Source of the DNA: JBJXHN01 sp046233135
GTDB taxonomy: Bacteria > Pseudomonadota > Alphaproteobacteria > Rhodospirillales > Rhodospirillaceae
Assembly: GCA_046233135.1 (NCBI GenBank)
Contig: JBJXHN010000001.1
Location: forward strand, 248,001-312,000
Direction: 5' to 3'
Length of the DNA stretch: 64,000 nt
Made by a program: the position numbers and the translations under genes. The notes beneath the pieces are model-generated. The model was not told the DNA's origin. It saw only the letters and a program-made list of their open reading frames with translations, and did no database searches. Positions 36,335 to 45,124 of the stretch are shown in pieces (within the stretch, counting starts at the first letter, position 1; each line of letters opens with the position of its first letter).

Positions 36335-36649
36335 TCAGGTGTAGATGACCTTGTACATCATCGCGCCGTCCTGGGGACCCAGGGGCAGCAGGAACAGCTT
36401 GACGGTGCCCATGGCGTCATGCGTGAAAGACTGATAGCCCTGCGGAAAGCAAGGGCTTTCCGGACCTTTCAGGGTCAGGGAAAAGGGCGACCGCTTCTTC
36501 CCCTCGAACTCCTGGTCCTTCATGGCGTCGCAGGCCGTGAGCTCAAGGGTGATGTCACCGAGTTCTGCCACTTCGAAGTCGGCCTGCATGAGTGTGAATT
36601 TCTGACCGATTTTGTCCGCGAAATCTTCGCGGGTAAGAATCTTGCTCAT
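36335..36649 (-). CDS. DUF6916-like small protein
   Basis: A 104-residue soluble protein. Its C-terminal half (SPFSLTLKGPESPCFPQGY, then KLFLLPLGPQDGAMMYKVIY) aligns plainly with the protein at 39328-39657 (DSFSLIFTGPLNTLLPQGTY, LFIVPLGDKDGKMYYQAI), so the two are paralogues. I associate this pattern with DUF6916, often found beside tail-collar genes. Function is unknown. It is the last gene of the cassette, behind a strong hairpin. Confidence 0.75.
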   Translation of the reverse strand: MSKILTREDFADKIGQKFTLMQADFEVAELGDITLELTACDAMKDQEFEGKKRSPFSLTLKGPESPCFPQGYQSFTHDAMGTVKLFLLPLGPQDGAMMYKVIYT

Positions 36650-36682
36650 GAACGATTGCTCCGCTTAAGTTTGTCGGAAGGA

Positions 36683-36716
36683 GCGGCACACCGAGCCATC
36701 GCAGGCGGTGTGCCGC
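36683..36716. other. Strong hairpin between the tail-collar gene and the DUF6916-like gene
   Basis: A perfect 11-bp inverted repeat (GCGGCACACCG and CGGTGTGCCGC) with a 12-base loop. In the direction of transcription it is not followed by a T-run, so it may act as a partial attenuator or an RNA-stabilising element that sets different levels for genes on either side. Confidence 0.55.
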
Positions 36717-36784
36717 CTTTTCTCTGCCGGATCAAAGGCCGGAGTGAACGGCACCGGGCCGCCCCTCCGGACCGGAAGCCGGCA

Positions 36785-37315
36785 TCAATTGCGCGGCGGG
36801 AACGTGCCGTCCATATTGATGCAAAAGGTCAGCGCCAGATACGGCTGACGGTTCTCATGGGCCGTTGACGTTCCGCTATAGGTCAGAACGTCTTTGTGCA
36901 TATTGACGAGATTGTCATCGCCAGGATTCAGGTAGATGGTTGGTGCGTCCCCATCGCCACGGCGGCTCAGCCAGGAATCAGCTTGGGTATCGATGAGGTT
37001 TGTGGAGCGGCGGGAGTACATGGTATGGCTATGCGCCGGCAGTTGAGTGTAGTTCAGGGCGACTATCGGAGCGCCGACCAGCTCGGTCATGACCCGAGGC
37101 GTCAGGCCCGGACCCGTGCCGTAGTGCATGGGCGCACGACCCTGGAGGTTGGGAAGGCCCATCGTCGTACGGCAGTCTCCGCCATAAGCGCAGCCGATCA
37201 GGGCGAACAGGGCCGTGTTGTCGTCGATCTCCCAGATTGACCCATCGCATATCGCCCAGCCTTGCGGGGCGTAGTTGCACGCGAAAGCGCGAATCTCGGC
37301 AATATAGGCATCCAT
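36785..37315 (-). CDS. Phage tail-collar (MdpB-like) protein 1
   Basis: A 176-residue tail-collar family protein. It begins MDAYIAEIRAFACNYAPQGWAICDG, continues with LFALIGCAYGGDCRTTMGLPNLQGRAPMHYGTGPG, and ends GTFPPRN, all typical of 'microcystin-dependent protein'-type members. No other phage structural genes accompany it. Two paralogues precede it in the same operon. Proposed roles for these cellular tail-collar proteins are unproven; a trimeric fibre-like assembly is an inference. Confidence 0.88.
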   Translation of the reverse strand: MDAYIAEIRAFACNYAPQGWAICDGSIWEIDDNTALFALIGCAYGGDCRTTMGLPNLQGRAPMHYGTGPGLTPRVMTELVGAPIVALNYTQLPAHSHTMYSRRSTNLIDTQADSWLSRRGDGDAPTIYLNPGDDNLVNMHKDVLTYSGTSTAHENRQPYLALTFCINMDGTFPPRN

Positions 37316-37479
37316 AGCGCATTCCTTTCAGAAACGTACAGTTAATACTGTCATGTGCAGAGGGACGGGCGCACCTAGTGCAAAGGCACATTCAGATGAT
37401 TGATTGGTCAGCGCACTAGGAAACCGTTTATGCGTCAACTTTCCAAACTTCGGCTGACGCCTTCGTTTGGGTCGATGCA

Positions 37480-38004
37480 CTAGTTCCTCGGCGGATACGT
37501 TCCTTTCAGCGCGATTATGAAGCGGATCACCTGAGCCGGCATAATGTTGTCGTGGGCGCCGGTTTCGCCCGTCGTTGATATTGTGTTGGTCGCCAAGGCA
37601 TCTGGGTCTAATATCGGCGTAATCGTGTAAAGGGTTGATTTTGCTATGTAGTTGTCCGCGGGGACATCCGTAGTCGCCTCGCCTGTGGTGACCTGGAATG
37701 AGTGGTTGTGGGACGGTATCTGATTGATATCCAGCGTAATGGTTTCCACGCCGGCCATCTGTCCCTGCTGGCAGGGAATGCCGGCGGGGAAGCCCGAGAC
37801 GTTCCGGTGCACGGGAATCCGGCCGCGCATTTCCGGCAGGGCGAAGTTGCTGCGACCGTCGCCGCCGTACATGTTGCTGAGAAGAGAGAAGAGCCCTTCA
37901 TTCTGAACCACGGTCATCAACTGCCCGTTGCAATCCGCCCAGTTCAGGGGAAGAACGTGGGGGCTGGCGTACATGGACATCGCACCGAGAAATGGATCTG
38001 CCAT
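37480..38004 (-). CDS. Phage tail-collar (MdpB-like) protein 2
   Basis: A 174-residue paralogue. The ATG at 38004 is preferred because AGGAGG precedes it and it matches the paralogues' start; the frame stays open upstream. Motifs: NWADCNGQLM, LFSLLSNMYGGDGRSNFALPEMRGRIPVH, end GTYPPRN. The gap before protein 1 (164 bp) contains a CCTAGTGC/GCACTAGG inverted repeat. Confidence 0.88.
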   Translation of the reverse strand: MADPFLGAMSMYASPHVLPLNWADCNGQLMTVVQNEGLFSLLSNMYGGDGRSNFALPEMRGRIPVHRNVSGFPAGIPCQQGQMAGVETITLDINQIPSHNHSFQVTTGEATTDVPADNYIAKSTLYTITPILDPDALATNTISTTGETGAHDNIMPAQVIRFIIALKGTYPPRN

Positions 38005-38032
38005 TGAAAGTGTCCTCCTGGCGGAAATTTGA

Positions 38033-38560
38033 TTAGTTGCGGGGCGGGAACTGGCCCGCCAGCGCGATGCAGAACAAAACAGAGGTGTAGGGCTGGATGT
38101 TGGAGTGGCCTTGCCCACCACCAACATCCGAAATTGTGCTGTCTATGAGAGTGGCCGCCGTCAATGTCGACGCGTAGCCGTCATTCGCGGTCGCCGTAGC
38201 CAGATTGGCACCACCGGCATTCACGAACAGGTTGGCGGGTGTCGAAGAAGCACGGACGGTGTGCCGGTGATAGGGCATCTCCGCCTCGGTCAGGGTAACA
38301 GCCGTGACACCGCCGGAATTTCCGATCGCGTAGCTGAAGGCGGTGTAATACTTGGTGGTGCCCCACCCGATCGGAGTTCGGCCCTGCAACTGCGGAACGG
38401 CGAAATTGGTGGTGCCGTTGCCGCCGAAGTTGGTGCCTAGCAGGGCATAGACGGGGGGATGCTCGCTGATAGGTAGAAGTTGTCCGTCGCAGGCGGCCCA
38501 ATCTTTGGGGGCAAAGTTGAAGCCTACCATCCTGATTTCGCTGATATACGGTTCAGCCAT
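38033..38560 (-). CDS. Phage tail-collar (MdpB-like) protein 3
   Basis: A 175-residue paralogue that opens the trio: MAEPYISEIRMVGFNFAPKDWAACDGQ, then VYALLGTNFGGNGTTNFAVPQLQGRTPIGWG, ending GQFPPRN. The three share the start, the central GG-x-G/C...F-x-x-P-x-L/M-x-GR motif and the C-terminal PPRN, which suggests tandem duplication and a common oligomer. Confidence 0.88.
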   Translation of the reverse strand: MAEPYISEIRMVGFNFAPKDWAACDGQLLPISEHPPVYALLGTNFGGNGTTNFAVPQLQGRTPIGWGTTKYYTAFSYAIGNSGGVTAVTLTEAEMPYHRHTVRASSTPANLFVNAGGANLATATANDGYASTLTAATLIDSTISDVGGGQGHSNIQPYTSVLFCIALAGQFPPRN

Positions 38561-38656
38561 TACTCAATCTCCCGATTCGCGTGAGTGGCTCGAAAATATT
38601 GGTAAAGTTGCATTGACCGAACAGAGGAGCTCGCGTCAACGAGTCGGCTTTTTTTG

Positions 38657-39259
38657 TTATTGGTCGTTTGTGGTGCCTTTAGGTGATTCGGTATGAACTT
38701 TTTTGTCGGAGGGAGGGCTCCTGCCTTCTGGCATGAAAATACGGGTTTCCATGAGGTCCCGCGTCGGCTCCCATCTCAACAAAAGGTGCATGGCGAAAGG
38801 ATCGTTGTCGGCGTCGAGGACAAAGCCCAGGGACGTATAGACGTGGAGGGCCACGCCATTGTCACGCCGAACGGCCAGGGCGATCGGGCTGGAGACCTGA
38901 GCCGCAACGTTTTGCAACGCTGTCAAAACGGTTGTTCCGACTCCCAGGCCTTGGTAGCCGGGATGGATGGACAGGTCGATGACGCGAACTTCGGCGGGTC
39001 CGAAGTCCAGCAGCAGGCGTCCGACCGCTTGTCCGCTCTTTTCGATGATGTAGTGATAGGCGTTGGGGTAGGCCGCTTCGTAAGAGCTGTCCCGCGCCCG
39101 ATATTGCATGTCCACCAAGGACTGGACGAAGTCGCGGTCGCCATTTATCAACGCGAGGTCTTGCCGGTTTGCATCGTGAAGCTGACGGTCGAACGAGCGG
39201 TCACCCCTCTGGCTCATCCGAAGTCGAACCCCGTTAGGAAGATCTGCAACTTTGAACAT
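38657..39259 (-). CDS. GNAT-family N-acetyltransferase
   Basis: A 200-residue acetyltransferase. The acetyl-CoA binding motif A is DLSIHPGYQGLGVGTTVL (around residues 93-111), followed by NGVALHVYTSLGFV. The C-terminal ~35 residues are a charged tail. It lies between a DUF6916-like gene and the tail-collar trio in one direction, so it may modify one of those proteins; the substrate is unknown. Confidence 0.85.
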   Translation of the reverse strand: MFKVADLPNGVRLRMSQRGDRSFDRQLHDANRQDLALINGDRDFVQSLVDMQYRARDSSYEAAYPNAYHYIIEKSGQAVGRLLLDFGPAEVRVIDLSIHPGYQGLGVGTTVLTALQNVAAQVSSPIALAVRRDNGVALHVYTSLGFVLDADNDPFAMHLLLRWEPTRDLMETRIFMPEGRSPPSDKKVHTESPKGTTNDQ

Positions 39260-39327
39260 CGAATCACATCCTGACTTGATAGGAATTCGGCAAGTTTTTT
39301 GCCGGAAAATAGTTGTTCATATGATTT

Positions 39328-39657
39328 TTAGTTTAATATCGCCTGATAGTACATTTTCCCATCCTTGTCCCCCAAGGGTACGATGAATAATGGAAATTCT
39401 TCCAGCTTTTCATTGTTAATGGGGTATGTGCCTTGCGGCAGAAGGGTGTTCAGTGGTCCCGTAAATATCAAGCTAAAACTATCGCGGACTTTGTTGGGGT
39501 ATGGATGTTGTTTAAGTTTTTCAGCCTTTTCTAGTATAAAGGAGATATCTTCGTTTAATGGGGTATTAAATAATTCTTTCCTTATGTAAAAAGCCGAATT
39601 CACCAGGGGCTCAAAAATATCGATGGTTGCCGTTCTGAGAAATTCCAACTGTTCCAT
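39328..39657 (-). CDS. DUF6916-like small protein, AT-rich copy
   Basis: A 109-residue paralogue of the protein at 36335-36649 (shared FSL-x-x-x-GP...PQG-x-Y and PLG-x-x-DG-x-M-x-Y). Base composition is clearly more AT-rich than the flanks, with codons such as TTA and AAT common, which suggests separate acquisition. It is the first gene of the cassette. Confidence 0.75.
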   Translation of the reverse strand: MEQLEFLRTATIDIFEPLVNSAFYIRKELFNTPLNEDISFILEKAEKLKQHPYPNKVRDSFSLIFTGPLNTLLPQGTYPINNEKLEEFPLFIVPLGDKDGKMYYQAILN

Positions 39658-40741
39658 GGGAGCCTACTTGTTGTGGTGCAGGAGTGGGAGGCGAGGTGGT
39701 GCGATGACGTGTGTGAGGTCGCTTTCGAGTCCGGCTAAGCAGGTTGAGGAAGCTCGGTGTTCATCGGGATCTGGCGACCGACCAATCTTCCAGATTGTGC
39801 CAAAAACTACAGGGGGTTGTTCTGTCTGGTGTGATAAGTTTTTGAGTGTTTGGCATTGATCCCTTTCCAGGTTGCCTTGATGGTGGTTTCTGTTGATAAA
39901 GTACAATTTTTATAACTGAATAAGGGCCTTTTTCGTCACGTTGCAATGTACTCAGCGGTGATATCTTCTAAAATGGGAGTCTATGCATGTCAGATCAAAG
40001 TACCTCATTTCAGGATGGCAGTTATGTAGTGTCTTGATGCTTCGTTCTGAGGCGGCGTGTACATATTCTCAAAAATTGAATTGAGCACTCTGGCACAGTT
40101 CTTGATCTCATCGTGCCCACTCCCATTGCCCGGGACGGAGAGTCGGATTATCTGTCCGTGCGACCGAGGAGTAAAATATAAACCGTACACACCGGAAGAT
40201 TGGCGTAGAAAACAATTAAAAGAGGAATATCGCGCTGCATAAATGGGTTTAAGGGTTCTGTTTTGGGATCGACTTTAGGCTTAGATGTCTAGGTTTGCAC
40301 TCGTATGGATTGGTGATTGGTATCTCAGATTGTTTTGGAGGTCGTTGCATCTATGTCTGCGTGGGCGAATCGGTCTTGAATAAGCGAGAGGTTAAAAGGG
40401 GTGTTCGGGTCCGTTTTGTCGGAGTTCAGTAAATCAATGTAAATAATATTTAATGGGTAACGCCGGTGTGCGCTTCCCTATGTTCGGCTTCAAGATATGC
40501 CTGCTCGACAACCTCAATGTGGCTATGGTATAGATGGAAAGACAAAACACGCTTTCCGAGTTCTGGTGCGGTTTTGGGTGGATTGTCGGCAGTCGCACTG
40601 GATGTATGCGCTTTTGCTGCAGGGGTGGCGAAACGTGTGTAGAATAGGCCGGCAGACTGGTCCGGTGCGGTTACCTGTTGCGGCATGGTGCAGTGATGGT
40701 TCGTTCCGGAATATGCCCTACAAGATAGATGGAGGACGCTG
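39658..40741. other. AT-rich, gene-poor stretch between the tail-collar cassette and the lasso cluster
   Basis: About 1.1 kb of lower GC than its surroundings without a convincing gene. Small frames exist (for example minus 40005-40190, 61 codons, and minus 40450-40686, 78 codons ending TGVTH), but none has a clear ribosome site plus a recognisable domain. Both adjoining operons point away from it, so it should hold their promoters. It could be decayed DNA from an insertion. Confidence 0.5.
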
Positions 40742-40930
40742 ATGAACCTTATCGAAAACCCAGAGATCACGTCCGAGGGTGCTCCGGCGGGACCGTCGGG
40801 GAAAGCCAAGTGGCAAAAGCCGAGCTTGAAGGAAATTACAATTGCGAGCGATACTTGGGCAGGTGACAATGGTTCGGATGACGGCTCGCCGTCGGGGGGG
40901 GGGCTCTATGTTGGTAACAACTTCTCGTAA
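40742..40930 (+). CDS. Lasso peptide precursor (A gene)
   Basis: A 62-residue peptide with a GGAGG ribosome site. The leader carries a W-x-x-P-x-L motif (WQKPSL, residues 24-29), equivalent to the YxxP motif bound by PqqD-like B1 proteins. Thr38 fits the conserved Thr at leader position -2, placing cleavage between Trp39 and Ala40. The 23-residue core (40-62) starts AGDNGSDDG; Asp46 or Asp47 (core 7 or 8) could form the macrolactam with Ala40. The tail contains SPSGGGLYVGNNFS with a single Tyr (core 17) and a C-terminal Ser (core 23). The cyclase gene follows on the same strand. Ring size and modifications are predictions. Confidence 0.85.
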   Translation: MNLIENPEITSEGAPAGPSGKAKWQKPSLKEITIASDTWAGDNGSDDGSPSGGGLYVGNNFS

Positions 40931-41201
40931 GCAAAGTGGGCGGGCGCAGCGCTTTGGCGTGATTCTATAGGGCGCGGCGTTCTCTTGACATTGGATCAGG
41001 CCTTCGGACCCTCATGGGTTTGTTGGGTCTTGAAGGGTTTGGGGGGCGGCGTTTGTGGGCTGCCCTCGCCGGTAAGTGCCATGCGCCCTCTGAATATTGA
41101 AGGTGTGCTTACTGTGTGCGCGTTAGAGATATAGGCATGACCTAAAAAATTTTTGAATCTACAGGGTGTGTTGTTTCTGTAGATTTCTAAAGGGACTTGG
41201 A

Positions 41202-43151
41202 ATGTTCTTTTTGGAGTTTCTGATCCCCGGGTCGGAAAACGTAGCCTTACCACCCGGGGACTATGATCTCGACGCTCTGATGGGGACCTTGCCACGCGGT
41301 GGTCAGATCCGGACTTGGACCGGGGACGGCCTGCGTCTGGCATGCCGTCCTGTTCCGGTGACGCCGGAAGATGCTTTGGACGCCCAGCCTGTGATTGGCG
41401 GGGGCGGCCGTTTCGTTCTGGCAGGTGATTTTTACTTGGGTGCGCGGTCCGATCTTGCGGCGGCCTTGGGGCTGGACAAGGCGCAGGGTATCCCGGATGC
41501 GGCCCTGGTGATGCTGGCCTGGGAGCGCTGGGGGACGGCCACCTTGCCGCGGTTGGAAGGTGGCTATGCGCTCGCCTTGTTTGACCGGGCAGAACGGGCT
41601 TTATATCTGGCCCGGGGGATAGGGAGCTATGGATATTGCATCCATACGCTGCCAGATCGAATATTGGTATCGTCATCGCTAGCGTTGTTGTCCCGTGTGC
41701 CCGGGCTTCCCCGCCGGGCCAACCCGGATATGCTGGCCAGCATGATGCTGAGAATGCCCGGGATCAACGAGACGGCTTTGGCCGGTGTCCAGACCGTACC
41801 CGTGGGTACGATGATGAGGATCGATGCCAGCGGCCGGCAGGCGTGCGAGGTCTTCTGGCACCTGGATCCGGAGAAGAAATTGCGGCTGGGTTCCGACGAC
41901 GCCTATGTCGAAGCTGCGCGTGATGTCCTGGGGCGGTGCGTCAAAGACGCGTGCCGAGCGGATGGCCCGATCGGGGGCTGGCTGACCTCCGGCTATGATT
42001 CTTCGCTGGTCATGGCGACGGCTGTTCGTGAATTCCCGGAGAAACCCGTGACAGCTTTGACAATAGGGATCGACCCGGAGGCAGGCTATTCGGTTCCTAG
42101 CGCGCGTGAGCCTCTGATCGCTGCGGAGACGGCTTCCCGTTGGCCGAATGCGACTCACCACGCGGTTCATGTGAGGCAGGAACGCAACAGCCTGTGGGAC
42201 GATCCGGAGGGGTGGTTCGATCAGGCTGGTATGCCAGTTGTCCACGCACCCAATTTCGGCTGGTACGACAGGGGACGGCAGGAGGCGGCCCGGCTGGGAA
42301 TTCGGGTGCTTCTGGGCGGCGGTGGCGGGAATCTGACCCTGACACACAATGGCATCCGCCGCCTGGGAATGTTGGCGCGGCAAGGGGCTTGGGCCGAGGT
42401 CGTACGCGAGGGGGCGGCCTTGTCCCGCAACAACAATAAGCGCTGGCCGGGACCGTGGCGCGGACTGTGGCACTATGTGCTGCGCGGCTTTCTCCCCATG
42501 CCGATGCGCCGTTTGGGCAATGCGCTTCGCGGGGAATTCGGCTGGCCGCCGCTGCTCCGCTTCTTTCCCGTCAACCCGGCTGTTTTTGCCCAGCTTTCGG
42601 TTCACGAAGAGTTGAAAAGGCAGGGGGTGAATGCGTATGGAAGCATGCGCAATCACGATCCCCGGTTTTACCAGACAGCGTTGCTGGGTATATTGGACGC
42701 CATGCCACTGTATTACACTCCATGCTTGCTGAGGGATGGTGTTTTTGAAGTGAGTCCGTTGTTGGACCGACGGATGGTGGAGTTTTGTGCTGCTGTTCCT
42801 CTCGAACAATATATGTCCGGCGGACGCGCCCGTTGGCTGGCGGAGAGGGTCGCCGCGGACAGGCTGGATCTTACGAACTTGGGGGCAGAGCTGACCACTC
42901 CGTCCGCTCAAGTGCTGCGTTGGCACGGGACGAATGGGCAAAGGGCGATCTTCGAAGAGGTTTATGACGCCGTTCACCGGGATCCGATGGTCCAGGACGT
43001 TTTCGATATGAAGCGCATCCGCGCGGTCCTGGATCACTGGCCGGCCTCGATGGAGGAGATGCTTACCAAGACAGACCGGTGTTTCGGCTCCGGGCTCCAG
43101 AACGCACTGCATATGGCACAATTCATCTGTTGGGCGCACAAAGGCGATTAG
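41202..43151 (+). CDS. Lasso cyclase, asparagine-synthetase-like (C protein)
   Basis: A 649-residue homologue of class B asparagine synthetase. In lasso pathways it adenylates the Asp/Glu side chain and closes the ring on the core N-terminus. The N-terminal domain lacks the catalytic Cys2 (it begins MFFLEF), so it is not a glutaminase. The ATP-pyrophosphatase loop is LTSGYDSSLVMA near residue 262. ATG 41202 is chosen on AAGGGA upstream. It lies 270 bp after the precursor gene; the gap has no gene. Convergent with the sulfotransferase gene. Confidence 0.88.
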   Translation: MFFLEFLIPGSENVALPPGDYDLDALMGTLPRGGQIRTWTGDGLRLACRPVPVTPEDALDAQPVIGGGGRFVLAGDFYLGARSDLAAALGLDKAQGIPDAALVMLAWERWGTATLPRLEGGYALALFDRAERALYLARGIGSYGYCIHTLPDRILVSSSLALLSRVPGLPRRANPDMLASMMLRMPGINETALAGVQTVPVGTMMRIDASGRQACEVFWHLDPEKKLRLGSDDAYVEAARDVLGRCVKDACRADGPIGGWLTSGYDSSLVMATAVREFPEKPVTALTIGIDPEAGYSVPSAREPLIAAETASRWPNATHHAVHVRQERNSLWDDPEGWFDQAGMPVVHAPNFGWYDRGRQEAARLGIRVLLGGGGGNLTLTHNGIRRLGMLARQGAWAEVVREGAALSRNNNKRWPGPWRGLWHYVLRGFLPMPMRRLGNALRGEFGWPPLLRFFPVNPAVFAQLSVHEELKRQGVNAYGSMRNHDPRFYQTALLGILDAMPLYYTPCLLRDGVFEVSPLLDRRMVEFCAAVPLEQYMSGGRARWLAERVAADRLDLTNLGAELTTPSAQVLRWHGTNGQRAIFEEVYDAVHRDPMVQDVFDMKRIRAVLDHWPASMEEMLTKTDRCFGSGLQNALHMAQFICWAHKGD

Positions 43152-43282
43152 AGTATCGAGCGGAAAAGTGGGGGCCGAAGGGAGCGCGAAGCGAACAACC
43201 GGTTTTCCGGTGCGCAAGCGCGTCTTCGACTCCCGGCGGAACGCACGCCTTCGGCGTGACTCGACGCTTTAACTATATGATT

Positions 43283-43336
43283 CTAGATCAAAATGCCTGC
43301 CGTAAATCGATGCTGATTTAAGGCAGTTTGATCTAG
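43283..43336. repeat. Long inverted repeat between convergent lasso genes
   Basis: CTAGATCAAAATGCCT (43283-43298) pairs with AGGCAGTTTGATCTAG (43321-43336), 15 of 16 positions, around a 22-base loop. TTGATCTAG cores resemble half sites of FNR-type boxes, but the location between two gene ends favours a terminator or a mobile palindromic repeat. Confidence 0.65.
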
Positions 43337-43356
43337 GGACGGCCGCACGGAAACCG

Positions 43357-44199
43357 TCACAGGTAGCCAAGGCGCGCCATGACCTCGCCATGCTGGCTCT
43401 CTATCCGACGCGCTTGTTCAGACGACAGATGCTCTCGCCAGGTTCCGCTGCGGCCCGTATGAAAAAAGGGAACTGCCGCGCCCTCCAGATACGTCGGCAT
43501 CTCGGCTTCCTGCTTCTGCAGAACGTCGAATTGAGTGGCGGACAGGGCGCCCTTAATCCTGTCTTCGTCGTAGGTTAGCCCAGCAGCCTCCAGCACCCGC
43601 CGCACCGTTTTTTCCGGGTTCGCCAGTCGTTCTTCGTAGGACAGTGGCAGAACGTTGATGCCGGGCTGGTCAAGCCACGTCCGGCAATGGTCCGACCATG
43701 TTCCGAGATATTGAGCGGCCTGCCCCATGTTGGAGCCGCTTTCAATTCCTATATATCCGTTTGGGTCATTCATCAAAGTGATGATTTTATCAATACTTTT
43801 GTTCATGAAACGCGCATATGAAACGGCGACATCCCGAGGGTCGCGGTACAGGTAGACGACAAGATGAGGCGTGCCGAAATCGAACAAGGGGAAACCGTCC
43901 GGCATGACGGGTTGTTCATGGGTCTTTATGAGCAGCGGTCTTTTCGACAGGAGGCGGTGCTGTTCAAAGATCCAGGGGCGCAGGCTGTTGCGTTCATTCG
44001 GAAGCAAATCTGATGGATCAACGTCGAACTGTCTCCAGAACCAAAAAGCACCGCCGTGTAAGAATCCGTTTGTAAGCGTTGAAAGGGATACATCGGGCCA
44101 CTTTATCAAGGCCCTCAACGTGAGGCGTATCCAGGTGTTTCCCGATTTCGGGTAAGACGCCAGCCAGATGCTCGGCAGGGGTTCCGGGTGGTTATTCAT
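43357..44199 (-). CDS. Sulfotransferase in the lasso cluster
   Basis: A 280-residue PAPS-dependent sulfotransferase (Sulfotransfer_1). The 5'-phosphosulfate loop is YPKSGNTW at residues 16-23; the 3'-phosphate motif is YLYRDPRDVAVSYARF near 135-150. It overlaps the HPr-kinase-like gene by 8 bp and so belongs to the B2-kinase-sulfotransferase operon. The likely substrate is the lasso peptide, perhaps Tyr17 or a Ser of the core, but this is inference from clustering. Confidence 0.85.
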   Translation of the reverse strand: MNNHPEPLPSIWLASYPKSGNTWIRLTLRALIKWPDVSLSTLTNGFLHGGAFWFWRQFDVDPSDLLPNERNSLRPWIFEQHRLLSKRPLLIKTHEQPVMPDGFPLFDFGTPHLVVYLYRDPRDVAVSYARFMNKSIDKIITLMNDPNGYIGIESGSNMGQAAQYLGTWSDHCRTWLDQPGINVLPLSYEERLANPEKTVRRVLEAAGLTYDEDRIKGALSATQFDVLQKQEAEMPTYLEGAAVPFFHTGRSGTWREHLSSEQARRIESQHGEVMARLGYL

Positions 44200-45124
44200 G
44201 GCTGTCGCTGTTCAGGAAGGGGGCAAGAATATCCCTCGCTGACGGACCGAGAGCGCTGAGGTCGACCGGGAAGCTGACCGAGTGCACCATCCTTTTTCGG
44301 GTAAGTTGGATCGCCATTTGAAAGGCGGACGGCTCCAGCTTCAACGCCCGGGCCACCCAGGCCCGCAGCACATATTGGCAGATCAGGCCTACGGGGCGGG
44401 ATCCCGTCAAGCAGGACACGGAAGGCTCCGTAGAATGGGGCACTGACTTCAGGAGAAACAACGCACGCAATGGAACCGGATCGGGGCAAAACCAGTCCGG
44501 TTTTGTCAGGTGGTATTTGTTCTTTCCTTCCCGGCTGCGCACAAGGGTCGCGGGGTCCGTCCCGAAATTGTGCAGGGCATCGCTCCACAGCCGGATGGAC
44601 GGGTGGGTCGGCAGGATCAGTGGCGGGCTTCCATCGGCATCCGGAACGGTGAACAGACAGATATCCTCGGCCAGCAACCGGTAGCCTTCCCGGCAGAGGG
44701 CGGCGGCCAGGGTTGATTTTCCCAGCCCGGACTGACCCAGGAAAACGAACGCCTGCCCGTCCTTCTCCACCGCCGCGCCGTGCAGGGCAAGATACCCCCG
44801 TTGCATCCCCAGGACGGAGAGGCAGTTGGTGTGGAGAAACAGGCGCACATCCGGAGCGGCAGGATCCTGCCGAGGCGTTACGGTAATGCGCCGCCCTTCC
44901 TCGACAAAGTATCGAGCAACCCTGGGGAGCGTGAAAATGTACCGACCGTCCCGTCCCACGATGCTGACCGGGGTCTCTCGGATGCACTCGTCCAGGGTTT
45001 CCGGCGTTTCTCCCAGGACGATATCCACATCCACCGGATGGTCGTCCGGGCCGGACCATGGAAGGGTTTCCGGGAGCGGAATTTCGCTTCGGATGCGCCA
45101 GGTGGCCAGGGTTCTGTCAGTCAT
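44192..45124 (-). CDS. HPr-kinase-like enzyme of the lasso cluster
   Basis: A 310-residue protein with the C-terminal HPr kinase/phosphatase fold: P-loop GQSGLGKST at 130-138 preceded by LALHGAAVEKDG, and LLAEDICLFT after it, a common pattern in lasso-associated kinases. In the paeninodin pathway such a kinase phosphorylates the C-terminal Ser of the precursor; the precursor here also ends in Ser. Overlaps of 4 bp with B2 and 8 bp with the sulfotransferase indicate one operon. Confidence 0.85.
   Translation of the reverse strand: MTDRTLATWRIRSEIPLPETLPWSGPDDHPVDVDIVLGETPETLDECIRETPVSIVGRDGRYIFTLPRVARYFVEEGRRITVTPRQDPAAPDVRLFLHTNCLSVLGMQRGYLALHGAAVEKDGQAFVFLGQSGLGKSTLAAALCREGYRLLAEDICLFTVPDADGSPPLILPTHPSIRLWSDALHNFGTDPATLVRSREGKNKYHLTKPDWFCPDPVPLRALFLLKSVPHSTEPSVSCLTGSRPVGLICQYVLRAWVARALKLEPSAFQMAIQLTRKRMVHSVSFPVDLSALGPSARDILAPFLNSDSHE

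Noticed and set aside
36785..38560. Prophage remnant
   Set aside because: Only tail-collar-family genes are present; no head, tube, sheath, baseplate, lysis or integrase genes. Such proteins are common outside phages.
40450..40869. Minus-strand gene antisense to the lasso precursor
   Set aside because: The frame has no ribosome site or known domain and would overlap the well-supported precursor on the opposite strand.
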